The notes: generated by a model from the letters alone, not told the origin. 17,723 nucleotides of DNA from Chloroflexota bacterium (GCA_025355255.1 JANYAA010000035.1:1-17723); one strand, 5' to 3'. Shown: positions 7,021 to 14,039, counted from the stretch's first letter. A program made the numbers and translations.

Positions 7021-8027
7021 GCGCGACGCACCACGATGGCGCTGGCCCCAGACGGCAGCTCAACGAGTTCCGGGATGGGCAGGCCGGCTTCGGCATACCA
7101 GCCGAGTGCCTCCGTTGACGAGACGAGACGCGTCCCCTGGACCAGCTCGTCCAGCTGGACGCCGGCGATCATCTCCGCGTGGCGGGTTCGCAGCAGGTCG
7201 GGGTCCGTTGGCAGGTACCAGTCCAGCGAAACCAGCCAGCCGCCCGGCTTCACCGCGGCCCAGGCCGACCACAGCGTGTCGGCGGGGTCCGGCAGCTGGT
7301 GCAGCGAGTACTGCAGGTAGACCAGCGTCGCCTCGCCCTGGTGGCCCACGTTGATCATGGAGCCCTGCTCGATGGCGATACGGGCCTGCAGGCCGGCCGC
7401 GGCGACGTTGGCACGAGCTCGCTGCACGGAGTCTGGCTCAAACTCCACGCCGGCCAGCTGGGTCCCGGCAAACCGGCGCGCCATGGCGATCAGCCAGCGG
7501 CCGCCGCCGCAGTGGACGTCGAGGATGCGCGAGCCGGCCCCGAGATCCGCCGCCAGCTGCGGAAAGGACCCGAGGACTTCCTCAAAGAAGACGGCGACAT
7601 CCTGGATGGTCAGGCGCTCGATTGAGACGCGGTACCGGTCCGGACGCGACCGCAACGGCGTGCCGCTGCGGAAGACGTCGGCGAGGGCGTGGTAGTCCAG
7701 GCTGCCGATGGACGCGTGCAGGAACTGCCCGCCGAGATACTCCGGGCGGTTGGGGTCAAGCAGGATCCGTGCGAGCTCTGCCGGCAGGTGGATCCGGTCA
7801 TCCACGATATCCACCAGCGCGTGCGCGTCCGCGCCCCAGGCCCAGCGCGACGCCAGCTCGGGCTGGATCGCGGCGGTTGTCGCAAGCTCCCCTGTGGTCA
7901 GGCCCTCTTCACCGGCGGCGCGGAGCTGCTCGAACAGGCCGAGCTCTAGACCGGCGTACACATACCAGGTCTTGTAGAAGCCGCCGAGGCTGGCCACCAG
8001 TTCGTCGAAGCGGTCGTCGAGGCGCAT
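7017..8027 (-). CDS. SAM-dependent methyltransferase with N-terminal winged-helix-like domain
   Basis: 336-residue class I methyltransferase. The N-terminal part (about 10-85: GFYKTWYVYAGLELGLFEQL, LTTGELATTA, HALVDIVDDRIHL) resembles the dimerisation/winged-helix region of O-methyltransferase family 2. The Rossmann domain begins with motif I, ILDVHCGGGRWLIAMA (168-183). It continues with an acidic strand end (AGVEFEPDSVQRARANV), VYLQYSLHQLPDP (motif IV region) and LKPGGxL-like VKPGGWLVSLDW. The acceptor is unknown. The start is the ATG at 8025-8027; the frame stays open further upstream, but the divergent sigma gene occupies that DNA. A CACAAT hexamer stands 6 nt before the ATG, suggesting a leaderless message that would serve the whole five-gene run to 3752. 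Confidence 0.88.
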   Translation of the reverse strand: MRLDDRFDELVASLGGFYKTWYVYAGLELGLFEQLRAAGEEGLTTGELATTAAIQPELASRWAWGADAHALVDIVDDRIHLPAELARILLDPNRPEYLGGQFLHASIGSLDYHALADVFRSGTPLRSRPDRYRVSIERLTIQDVAVFFEEVLGSFPQLAADLGAGSRILDVHCGGGRWLIAMARRFAGTQLAGVEFEPDSVQRARANVAAAGLQARIAIEQGSMINVGHQGEATLVYLQYSLHQLPDPADTLWSAWAAVKPGGWLVSLDWYLPTDPDLLRTRHAEMIAGVQLDELVQGTRLVSSTEALGWYAEAGLPIPELVELPSGASAIVVRRA

Positions 8028-8033
8028 GACCCG

Positions 8034-8039
8034 ATTGTG
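8034..8039 (-). promoter_or_regulatory. Probable leaderless promoter (-10) of the methyltransferase-led operon
   Basis: Minus-strand CACAAT matches four of six TATAAT positions and is followed by six bases and the ATG at 8025-8027. There is no ribosome-binding sequence and no recognisable -35. Confidence 0.4.
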
Positions 8040-8055
8040 CCACTTCCCGCTGCTA

Positions 8056-8114
8056 GCATCGCCCGGCGGCCCATTGGGGCGACCCGCAAGGCGATGCAAC
8101 CGGGTCGCCGCCGG
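8056..8114. repeat. Three interleaved inverted repeats upstream of the sigma factor gene
   Basis: Arm A GCATCGCC (8056-8063) is the exact complement of A' (8090-8097). Arm B GGCGACCCG (8078-8086) matches B' (8101-8109) over nine bases. Arm C CCGGCGGC (8063-8070) matches C' (8107-8114). The order A-B-A'-B' means A/A' and B/B' cross, so as RNA they give either a pseudoknot or mutually exclusive hairpins. C/C' would extend the B hairpin; its C' arm shares three bases with B'. A TAGCAT hexamer at 8054-8059 could be a plus-strand -10 and would then put arm A in the promoter instead of the transcript, making the repeats operator DNA. The sigma ATG lies 17 bp beyond C'. I match it to no known riboswitch class. 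Confidence 0.6.
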
Positions 8115-8131
8115 ACGTGTTGTAGGTGGTG

Positions 8132-8710
8132 ATGGACGACACAGCCCTGGCGAACCTCTTGGCTGACGACCTTGACGCTGCGTTCGAAGTGCTCGTCCGC
8201 GCCCACGTGGATCGCTGCCACGCGATTGCCCTGCGCGTGCTGGGCAGCCACCACGATGCCGAGGAGGTGGCGCAGGACGCGCTCGTCCGGGCGTACCGCG
8301 CGCTTGGCGCGTACCCGCCCGAACGGATCCGCGAGCTGCGTCTGCGCCCGTGGCTGGCAACCATCGTTGTGAACCTGTGCCGGAACCGGCGTCGCCGGAC
8401 TATCCCGCCCTCAACACCGCTGGCTGCACTGGTGGAGGCGGGGGCAGAACCGCGCGCCGCCGCCGCAGGCAGCCCCGACGCCACCGCTCAACGCCACGAC
8501 GCGCGCCACCGTCTCGGCGCGCTGCTCGCCGCTCTCCCCGAGCGGTATCGGGTCCCGGTAGTCCTGCGCCACGTCGACGACCTGTCGTATACCGAACTCG
8601 CCCTGGTCCTCGGCCGCCCCGAGGGGACGCTGAAGGCCCAAGTCCACCGGGGGCTCGCGATGCTGCGGGCTGCCGCGCAAGCCGAGGGTCTGGAGGAGCT
8701 GATCGCATGA
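8132..8710 (+). CDS. ECF-type sigma-70 family RNA polymerase sigma factor
   Basis: 192-residue sigma factor with only regions 2 and 4, the ECF layout. Region 2 spans about 15-85, with HDAEEVAQDALVRAYRALGAY (core polymerase and -10 binding) and RPWLATIVVNLCRNRRRR. A linker rich in Ala and Pro (about 90-120) follows. Region 4 spans about 125-185: LPERYRVPVVLRHVDDLSYTELA, then the -35-binding helix-turn-helix VLGRPEGTLKAQVHRGLAMLR. The ATG at 8132-8134 is preceded by two in-frame GTG codons (8126, 8129) and AGGTGG, so the exact start may shift by two residues. Its TGA overlaps the ATG of the next gene (ATGA). No anti-sigma factor follows; the coupled partner is a DNA alkyltransferase, which suggests a link to alkylation damage. 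Confidence 0.93.
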   Translation: MDDTALANLLADDLDAAFEVLVRAHVDRCHAIALRVLGSHHDAEEVAQDALVRAYRALGAYPPERIRELRLRPWLATIVVNLCRNRRRRTIPPSTPLAALVEAGAEPRAAAAGSPDATAQRHDARHRLGALLAALPERYRVPVVLRHVDDLSYTELALVLGRPEGTLKAQVHRGLAMLRAAAQAEGLEELIA

Positions 8711-9489
8711 ATGAGCGCCTGGCGCTCACATCCCTGGCGACCCCGGCGCCAGCGCATCTGGCGGACGACATCCTGGTCGAGGTTGGCCTCGCCGACCGCA
8801 TGGCCCCGCTTGAGACCGCGATCGGCACGCTCTGGGTGGCCTGGAACGGGTGCGGCGTGGCGGCTGTGGACCTGGCCGAGGACGGGCCTGCTGCGGCCGT
8901 GCGTCATACGGCAACCTGCGGCCGGCGCACGCTCGTGGCGGATGTCCTGCCCGCGGCGCTTGCGCGCCCGATCAGACGCCGTCTGGCGGGTGACCGTTCA
9001 GCGCGGATCCCGCTTGACCTCCGCGGCCACACGGACTTCGAGCTGGCGGTCTGGGCGAAGGCACTCGAAATCCCGTTTGGCGAAGTGCGCCCGTACGGTT
9101 GGATCGCAGCGGAGATCGGGCGGCCAAAGGCGGTCCGCGCGGTGGGGACGGCGCTGGGGCATAACCCGGTGCCGCTGGTGGTCCCCTGCCATCGGGTGGT
9201 CCGAACCGACGGCACCATTGGGCAGTACTCGCTCGGCGGCCCTGGCAACAAGCGCGCGATCCTCGTTGCTGAAGGGCTGGACCCAGACGGGCTGGAGTCC
9301 GCGGCGCGCCGGGGCGAGCGGCTGATCGGCTCGGACACCACGCGCATCGTCTGCTGGCCCACCTGTCGCCACGCTCGGCGTGTATCGGGCGCACACCGGG
9401 TACCGTTCCGTTCGCTGCGGGACGCCCAAACTCGCGGTTACCGCGCCTGCAGGGTCTGCAGGCCGTCCGCCGTGGAGTTGGCGGCCTGA
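8707..9489 (+). CDS. O6-alkylguanine-DNA alkyltransferase fused to a C-terminal Ada-type zinc-binding domain
   Basis: 260-residue repair protein. Residues about 35-195 form an Ogt/AdaB-type alkyltransferase that moves the alkyl group from O6-alkylguanine to its own cysteine. Seen: GEVRPYGWIAAEIGRPKAVRAVG (DNA-binding helices with the Arg finger at 144), NPVPLVVPCHRVV with acceptor Cys161, and the GGPGNKRAIL end. Residues about 205-254 match the Ada N-terminal methyl-phosphotriester domain: SDTTRIVCWPTC, then TRGYRACRVCRP. The four zinc cysteines are Cys216, Cys220, Cys248 and Cys251; Cys216 matches the methyl-accepting Cys38 of E. coli Ada. In Ada this domain is N-terminal and followed by an AraC-type helix-turn-helix; here the order is reversed and that helix-turn-helix is missing. 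The first ~33 residues are extra. The start overlaps the sigma factor stop (ATGA). Confidence 0.92.
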   Translation: MNERLALTSLATPAPAHLADDILVEVGLADRMAPLETAIGTLWVAWNGCGVAAVDLAEDGPAAAVRHTATCGRRTLVADVLPAALARPIRRRLAGDRSARIPLDLRGHTDFELAVWAKALEIPFGEVRPYGWIAAEIGRPKAVRAVGTALGHNPVPLVVPCHRVVRTDGTIGQYSLGGPGNKRAILVAEGLDPDGLESAARRGERLIGSDTTRIVCWPTCRHARRVSGAHRVPFRSLRDAQTRGYRACRVCRPSAVELAA

Positions 9490-9529
9490 GCGCAACGCGC
9501 CACCCACGCCAGCCGAGGACGACCCCAAC

Positions 9530-10486
9530 GTGACCAGCCAACCGAGCGCGCGCACCGCCAGCCCGCTCGCCATCTGGGCGGGCATCCTGGTGCTGTACCT
9601 CGTCTGGGGCTCCACCTATCTGGCGATCCGCGTTGCGGTGGCGACCATCCCGGCGATCCTGATGAGCGCCATGCGCTTCATGCCGGCGGGCGTGATCCTC
9701 ACCCTCGCCATGGTCGGGAGCCTGCGCGGGCGTCTCGTCCGGCCATCGCTCCGCGAGGTCCGAGACGCGTCCATCGTCGGGTTCTGCCTCATCGGCGGCG
9801 GCATGGGCCTGGTTGCCTGGTCGGAGCAGACCGTGTCATCCGGAATCGCCGCCCTCTTCGTGGGTCTTATGCCGATGTGGGTTGGCGTGCTCAACCGGAT
9901 CGCCTTCGGGGCGCGGATGCCGCGCCGTGCGGCAGCGGGCACGCTCATCGGCCTTGGCGGCGTCGCGCTGCTGGCGGGGCCCTCAATCGCGGCTGGCGGC
10001 AGGGAGGTTCCGGGGCTGCTAGCACTTCTGGTCTCGCCGATGTGCTGGGCCACGGGCTCGCTCTACTCCGCCAAGCGCGCCGTCCAGCCCAAGCCCGCGC
10101 TCCTCGCGACGGGGATCCAGATGCTGGCCGGCGGCACGCTGCTGCTGGCTGTGGCGGCGGTGACAGGGCAGGTGGCAGCATTCAACCCGGCGTCAGTGGC
10201 GCCCGAGGGCTGGCTGGGTCTGGGCTACCTGATCGGCGTCGGCAGCCTCATTGGCTACGTGACGTTTGCCTGGCTGGTAGGCGTGGCCCCGCTGGCGCAC
10301 GTGACGACGTACGCCTACGTCAATCCTGTCGTGGCGGTCGCGCTTGGCGCGCTGATCCTGGGTGAACCGCTGGAGCCTCGAACGCTGGCCGCGGCTGCCG
10401 TCATCGTGTTGGGCGTGATGCTCATCGTGTCCACCACGGGCCGCGCCCCGAGCCCAGCGCGCGAAGCGGTGGTTGCGCCGAACTGA
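9530..10486 (+). CDS. EamA/DMT family transporter (YedA-like)
   Basis: 318-residue inner-membrane protein of the drug/metabolite transporter superfamily, with two EamA repeats and about ten hydrophobic helices. The first repeat carries LVWGSTYLAIRVA (about 24-36) and MRFMPAGVI. The second carries MCWATGSLYSAKRA and the closing TYAYVNPVVAVALGALILGEPL, all typical of YedA/RhaT-like exporters. The substrate is unknown. The frame is open upstream to 9380, inside the alkyltransferase gene. I chose the GTG at 9530-9532 because GAGGA lies about 10 nt before it and the protein then begins shortly before the first helix. It begins 40 bp after the alkyltransferase stop in the same direction and could belong to the same operon. 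Its stop is one base from the stop of the convergent aldolase gene, leaving no room for a terminator. Confidence 0.88.
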   Translation: MTSQPSARTASPLAIWAGILVLYLVWGSTYLAIRVAVATIPAILMSAMRFMPAGVILTLAMVGSLRGRLVRPSLREVRDASIVGFCLIGGGMGLVAWSEQTVSSGIAALFVGLMPMWVGVLNRIAFGARMPRRAAAGTLIGLGGVALLAGPSIAAGGREVPGLLALLVSPMCWATGSLYSAKRAVQPKPALLATGIQMLAGGTLLLAVAAVTGQVAAFNPASVAPEGWLGLGYLIGVGSLIGYVTFAWLVGVAPLAHVTTYAYVNPVVAVALGALILGEPLEPRTLAAAAVIVLGVMLIVSTTGRAPSPAREAVVAPN

Positions 10487-10487
10487 G

Positions 10488-11138
10488 TCAGCCGGTCCGC
10501 ACCTGACGGACGATCGCTGCGGCCTCCGCAGCGGAGCGGGCGACACTGGCGAAGTCGCCTGCGGCAAGCCACTCCTTCTTGACAAACCATGAGCCGCCCA
10601 CAGCGATCACCGCAGGAACCTTGAGGTAGCCCGCAAGCAACGAGGCGTCGATGCCGCCGCTGGGCATGAACGCAACCTCGGGGAACGGACCTGTCAGCGC
10701 CTTGAGGTAGCCGACGCCGCCGAGGAGCTCCGCCGGGTACAGCTTCAGCGTGGTCACGCCAACCTCGAGGGCGTGCTGCACTTCTGACGAGGTTGCGATT
10801 CCGGGCACGATCGGGATATGGGCCGCCTGTGCGCCCGCCACGATCCTGTCGCTCCAGCCGGGCGTCACGATGTACTGAGCGCCGGCATCGAGCGCGGACC
10901 GCAGCTGGTCAGGCCAGCGGATGGTGCCCGCGCCGGCGAGCAGGTCGGGGCGCTCGCTGCGGATGGCGGCCAGCGCCTCAGCCGCGGCCGGCGATCGGAA
11001 GGTGATCTCGATGGTCCCGACACCCGCCTCCAGCAGCGCATCTGCCAGGGGAATGGCGGCCGTCGCGTCTGCGATCTCCACGACCGGCACGATGCCGATG
11101 CCGCGAAGGCGGCTGATGACGTCCACAGCCTTCGTCAT
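10488..11138 (-). CDS. eda: 2-dehydro-3-deoxy-phosphogluconate (KDPG) aldolase
   Basis: 216-residue class I aldolase of the KDPG/KHG family, which cleaves KDPG to pyruvate and glyceraldehyde-3-phosphate, the last Entner-Doudoroff step. Residues seen: Glu44 in GTIEITFRSP with Arg48 (general base and carboxylate binding), GAGTI (69-73), IVTPG, and the Schiff-base Lys132 in LKLYPAE. The phosphate-binding end has FMPSGGI and AVGGSWFV. The length is normal. The start is the ATG at 11136-11138, with GGGAG about 8 nt upstream, overlapping the stop of the GH88-like gene (ATGA). The position after a KDG kinase and a GH88-like enzyme points to uronate or 2-keto-3-deoxygluconate breakdown rather than glucose. 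Confidence 0.93.
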   Translation of the reverse strand: MTKAVDVISRLRGIGIVPVVEIADATAAIPLADALLEAGVGTIEITFRSPAAAEALAAIRSERPDLLAGAGTIRWPDQLRSALDAGAQYIVTPGWSDRIVAGAQAAHIPIVPGIATSSEVQHALEVGVTTLKLYPAELLGGVGYLKALTGPFPEVAFMPSGGIDASLLAGYLKVPAVIAVGGSWFVKKEWLAAGDFASVARSAAEAAAIVRQVRTG

Positions 11139-12526
11139 GCGCCTGCTCCCTTCACGGGGCCGAAGAACGTGTACTCGGGGCCGCCGTCAAGCATGCGCTG
11201 GACAAGAAGGGCAGCCTCAACGAGGTGGTAGTCGCCCCACATCACGGCCTCGCCGTACGGCACCCCGGTGTCTAACGGGTTGTGGTCCCAGCCGCGCGGG
11301 CGGTGGTAGACGCTGTGGAGGAGCAGGCCCTGGTGGACAGGGTCCGTGGAGAGGTACGGGGCTTCGAGGAGCCGGCTCAGCACGCCAAGCCCGGCGGCGG
11401 TGTAGCGCGCGCCTTCCGCGTCCCCCCGTCGAGTGAGCCATCGGCCCAGCCGCAGCAGCCCCTGCGCGCCGATGGCCGCGGACGACGAGTCAACCGGCTC
11501 ATGGGTGTTGAACGGCTCGGCCGGCCGCTCAAGGTAGTCCCCCATCTTGGCGAGACCCGGGGCGCCGGTGTCCCAATACGGGATCCCGTCCGTCGGCGTG
11601 TTGGCGATGAAGAAGTCGCAGGACGCCCGCGCTGGCCGCAGGAGCATGGCCGTGATCTCGTTACGCCCGCCAAAGGGCGCCAGCTCCTCGTCCGGCAGGA
11701 TGTCGATGAACTCGAGCTCCTCCGGGTAGCCCGCCATCACCCAGGCGAGGCCCCGCGTCCACGTGGTCCACGGCGAGTAGCCCTGCTGCGTGGACGAGGT
11801 CCGGAAGCGCCCGTCGTTGGCGTTGAACACGGACTCGTGGGCAACGCGACCCCAGACGTCGTAGATGTCGCGGCCCTCGCCATAGAAGACGTTCCAGCGC
11901 GCGGTACTCTGGGCATGCTCAAGGCCGCGGCCAAGCAGCGAGATCCTCTCGTCGTTCTCGCCCATCAGCTGGTGGCCCAGCAGGTGCGAGACGGACAGCG
12001 CCCGCACCGACCGGATGGTGTCGGCGAACAGCGACTGCGGGCCGTTGAAGCTGTAGATGTAGCCCGGGCCGTCACGGGTTGTACTCCAGCGCGCCGCCTG
12101 CACGGCGCCGGACACCTTGAGCGCAAGCTCGTAGAAGCCGAGCTGCCACGGATCCGCCGGGATTCGGCCCTCCAGCATCAGCCGCCGCAGGTTGCCGTAG
12201 GTGCTGACGTTGTTGAAGCCGTGGTCGTGGACGCCGACGTGCGACACATGCGACGCCATCACGTCCAGCGTGCCGCGTCGGCCGAGCTCCAGAAAGCGCG
12301 AGTCATCGGTGGCGTCGAACTGCAGGATGGCCCAGCCGTACTGGAAGCCCTGTGTCCACTCCGTCCAGCCCTGGCTGGTGTACTCGCCGCGCACAGTGAG
12401 GACGGGCGAGCCCTTGGCGGGGTCCCAGCCCTCGCAGAGGGCGGCGATCTTGGCGCCGCTGACGGGCCAGAACGCGGCCAGCCGATCGCGCAGGTGCTCG
12501 GGCGTGATGGCGGTGTCGATGCGCAC
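11135..12526 (-). CDS. GH88-like glycoside hydrolase (unsaturated glucuronyl hydrolase family), atypical active site
   Basis: 463-residue (alpha/alpha)6-barrel-type protein similar to GH88 enzymes, which cleave the unsaturated uronic acid left by polysaccharide lyases. Family-like segments: TEWTQGFQYGWAILQFDAT (56-73), HDHGF (100-104, with candidate catalytic Asp101 as in HD[IL]GF), TQQGYSPWTTWTRGLAW (246-262), TPTDGIPYWDTGAP (310-323), DSSSAAIGAQGLLRLGR (346-362) and GVPYGEAVMWGDYHLVEA (421-438). The second catalytic Asp of Bacillus unsaturated glucuronyl hydrolase (Asp149, in a DSMMN-type motif) is not evident: the matching stretch reads YIYSFNGPQSLF (156-167). Either the alignment shifts or this is a subgroup with different chemistry. 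No signal peptide is seen, so it is probably cytoplasmic. The GTG start at 12524-12526 has GAGGAG 8 nt upstream. The fold family is well supported; the substrate is inferred from the neighbours. Confidence 0.8.
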   Translation of the reverse strand: MRIDTAITPEHLRDRLAAFWPVSGAKIAALCEGWDPAKGSPVLTVRGEYTSQGWTEWTQGFQYGWAILQFDATDDSRFLELGRRGTLDVMASHVSHVGVHDHGFNNVSTYGNLRRLMLEGRIPADPWQLGFYELALKVSGAVQAARWSTTRDGPGYIYSFNGPQSLFADTIRSVRALSVSHLLGHQLMGENDERISLLGRGLEHAQSTARWNVFYGEGRDIYDVWGRVAHESVFNANDGRFRTSSTQQGYSPWTTWTRGLAWVMAGYPEELEFIDILPDEELAPFGGRNEITAMLLRPARASCDFFIANTPTDGIPYWDTGAPGLAKMGDYLERPAEPFNTHEPVDSSSAAIGAQGLLRLGRWLTRRGDAEGARYTAAGLGVLSRLLEAPYLSTDPVHQGLLLHSVYHRPRGWDHNPLDTGVPYGEAVMWGDYHLVEAALLVQRMLDGGPEYTFFGPVKGAGA

Positions 12527-12544
12527 GGCGTCGGCTCCTCGGCG

Positions 12545-13630
12545 TTAGCGGACGATGCGGGCGCCGCCGCCCGCGAGCATGTTCCTGAGCTCGCCCGCGT
12601 CCACCTGGCTCGTGTCGCCTCGGGTGGTCTGGAGCAGCGCCCCATGCGCGGTGCCGGCGTTGACCGCGGCCTGTGCGTCCGGGTTGCCCGACAGCAGCGA
12701 CCAGATGAAGCCGCTCGCGAAGCCATCGCCGCCGCCCACGCGGTCCTCCACCTCGAGGTCGTAGGTGGGGGCCTGGTGGATCTTGTCAGCCGCGACGTCA
12801 AAGAGGATCGCGGACCAGGCGTTGCGCGACGCCGAGGTCACCTCGCGGAGCGTCGTTCCCACCAGCGAAAGGTTCGGGAAATCGGCCACGACCCGCCGGA
12901 CCATGGCCGCGTACCCGTCAATCGGGAGCGTGGTCAGGTTGGCGTTCACGCCCTCGATCTTGTAGCTGAGGACCTTCTGGAAGTCCTCCTCGTTGCCGAT
13001 GAGCACGTCGATGAACGGCACCAGGGGACGGGTGGCCGCAATCGCCGTGGCGCTGGACCAGAGCCTGGAGCGGAAGTTGAGGTCATAAGACACGACCACG
13101 CCATGCCGCCGCGCGGCCGCGAGCGCCTCGGCCACCACCTGGCGCGACGACTCCGAGAGGCACGTGTAGATGCCGCCCGTGTGGAACCAGCGAACACCCC
13201 GGCGGCCAAACAGGTCGTCCCAGTCCACGTCGCCTCGCTTGATCTGGCTAGTGGCGCTGTGGCCGCGGTCGTACAAGGTGGCGGAGCCGCGCGGACCAGC
13301 CCCCACCTCAGTGAAGTTGAGGCCCATCCGGACCTTCCGGCCGACGCCGTCGAACGGAAACACGACCGTGGCGGAGATGTCGATGCCCATGGACCGGGCG
13401 TGGTTGCGAACCATCGCGCCGAGCGGGTTGTCCACGAGCCCGCCCACCCAGCCGGTGCGCAGCCCGAGGCGCGCCAACGCGTACGCCACGTTGTACTCGC
13501 CGCCGCCCACATAGACCTCAAACGTCGGGGCGAACTCGATCCGGTCATGCCCGGGGGGGCTCAGGCGGATCATGCACTCGCCGAGGCTGACGAGGTCCAG
13601 CGCCGCATCCTGCGCGGGCTTGAGCTGCAT
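12545..13630 (-). CDS. kdgK: 2-keto-3-deoxygluconate kinase, PfkB family
   Basis: 361-residue ribokinase/PfkB-type sugar kinase. It phosphorylates 2-keto-3-deoxygluconate to KDPG, the substrate of the aldolase two genes downstream. Seen: LGECMIRLSPPG at the start, GGGEYNVAYALARLG (PfkB signature 1 region, about 42-56), SYDLNFRSRLW (181-191), the NEEDF segment (213-217), and DRVGGGDGFASGF (296-308) with catalytic Asp302; this GGGD form is common in KDG kinases. The ATG at 13628-13630 has a strong GGAGGA 8 nt upstream. It is the first gene of a three-gene operon (18 bp, then a 4-bp overlap). 2-Dehydro-3-deoxygalactonokinase or another sugar kinase is possible, but the context favours KDG. Confidence 0.88.
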   Translation of the reverse strand: MQLKPAQDAALDLVSLGECMIRLSPPGHDRIEFAPTFEVYVGGGEYNVAYALARLGLRTGWVGGLVDNPLGAMVRNHARSMGIDISATVVFPFDGVGRKVRMGLNFTEVGAGPRGSATLYDRGHSATSQIKRGDVDWDDLFGRRGVRWFHTGGIYTCLSESSRQVVAEALAAARRHGVVVSYDLNFRSRLWSSATAIAATRPLVPFIDVLIGNEEDFQKVLSYKIEGVNANLTTLPIDGYAAMVRRVVADFPNLSLVGTTLREVTSASRNAWSAILFDVAADKIHQAPTYDLEVEDRVGGGDGFASGFIWSLLSGNPDAQAAVNAGTAHGALLQTTRGDTSQVDAGELRNMLAGGGARIVR

Positions 13631-13663
13631 GGTGCGGTCCTCCGGGTTGGACGCTGGCTGTGG

Positions 13664-13673
13664 GCGACGTCGC
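13664..13673. repeat. 10-bp palindrome in the leader of the KDG kinase operon
   Basis: GCGACGTCGC is self-complementary and lies between the putative TAAGAT -10 and the kdgK ribosome-binding site. It could be half of an operator for a uronate-responsive regulator. At ten bases in GC-rich DNA this could also be chance. Confidence 0.2.
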
Positions 13674-13693
13674 AGCGTCAGCCGTGGGCCCCC

Positions 13694-13699
13694 ATCTTA
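13694..13699 (-). promoter_or_regulatory. Candidate -10 element of the kdgK-GH88-eda operon
   Basis: Minus-strand TAAGAT (TAnnnT class) in the 97-bp gap upstream of kdgK. It would give a leader of about 55-60 nt ending in GGAGGA before the ATG. No clear TTGACA-like -35 is seen, so it may need an activator. Confidence 0.35.
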
Positions 13700-13727
13700 T
13701 GGCCGCGCAGCTCGCTCCCGTCTGCGA

Positions 13728-14039
13728 TCAGGCGGCGGGACCGGACGCCATCTCGGCCACATCGAGCCATCGCACCTCGGTGGGCGCCGCGAGGTGGCGA
13801 TCTCGCTCGGCCAGAAAGTGGCGCGTGTGCGTTTGGGCCTCGTGCGCCTCGAAGGCCGCCTTGTCCCGGTAGACCTCCAGCAGCGTCACCACCGAGGGCT
13901 CGGACCGGTCTGTGCCCACGGCGTAGACCAGCGTGCCAGGCTCATGCGCCCGGATGCCCGCCAGCTCGCTCGCGAGTAGCTCGTGAAAGGCAGTTGCCGT
14001 ATCTGGCCGCACGGTGAAGCGGACGACGAGGCCAATCAC
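13728..14039 (-). CDS. Antibiotic biosynthesis monooxygenase (ABM) domain protein, YgiN-like
   Basis: 103-residue single ABM domain. These small ferredoxin-like proteins include quinol monooxygenases such as YgiN and many of unknown role. Seen: an IGLVVRFTVRPDTATAFHELLASEL first strand and helix, EPGTLVYAVGTDRSEPSVVTLLEVYRDKAAFEAHEAQTHTRHFL, typical of the family, and a short C-terminal strand. The GTG at 14037-14039 overlaps the TGA of the upstream UPF0303 gene (GTGA) and starts the protein directly at the first strand. An open frame to 14135 is rejected because it lies inside the neighbour. The substrate is unknown. Confidence 0.85.
   Translation of the reverse strand: MIGLVVRFTVRPDTATAFHELLASELAGIRAHEPGTLVYAVGTDRSEPSVVTLLEVYRDKAAFEAHEAQTHTRHFLAERDRHLAAPTEVRWLDVAEMASGPAA

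Noticed and set aside
8120..8131. Leaderless promoter directly before the sigma factor ATG
   Set aside because: No TAnnnT-type hexamer stands 6-7 nt before any of the three possible starts; AGGTGG looks more like a weak ribosome-binding site.
11282..14017. 911-codon open frame on the plus strand
   Set aside because: It lies opposite three well-supported enzymes (eda, GH88-like, kdgK), has no recognisable domain and shows the His/Arg/Val-rich composition of an antisense shadow in GC-rich DNA.
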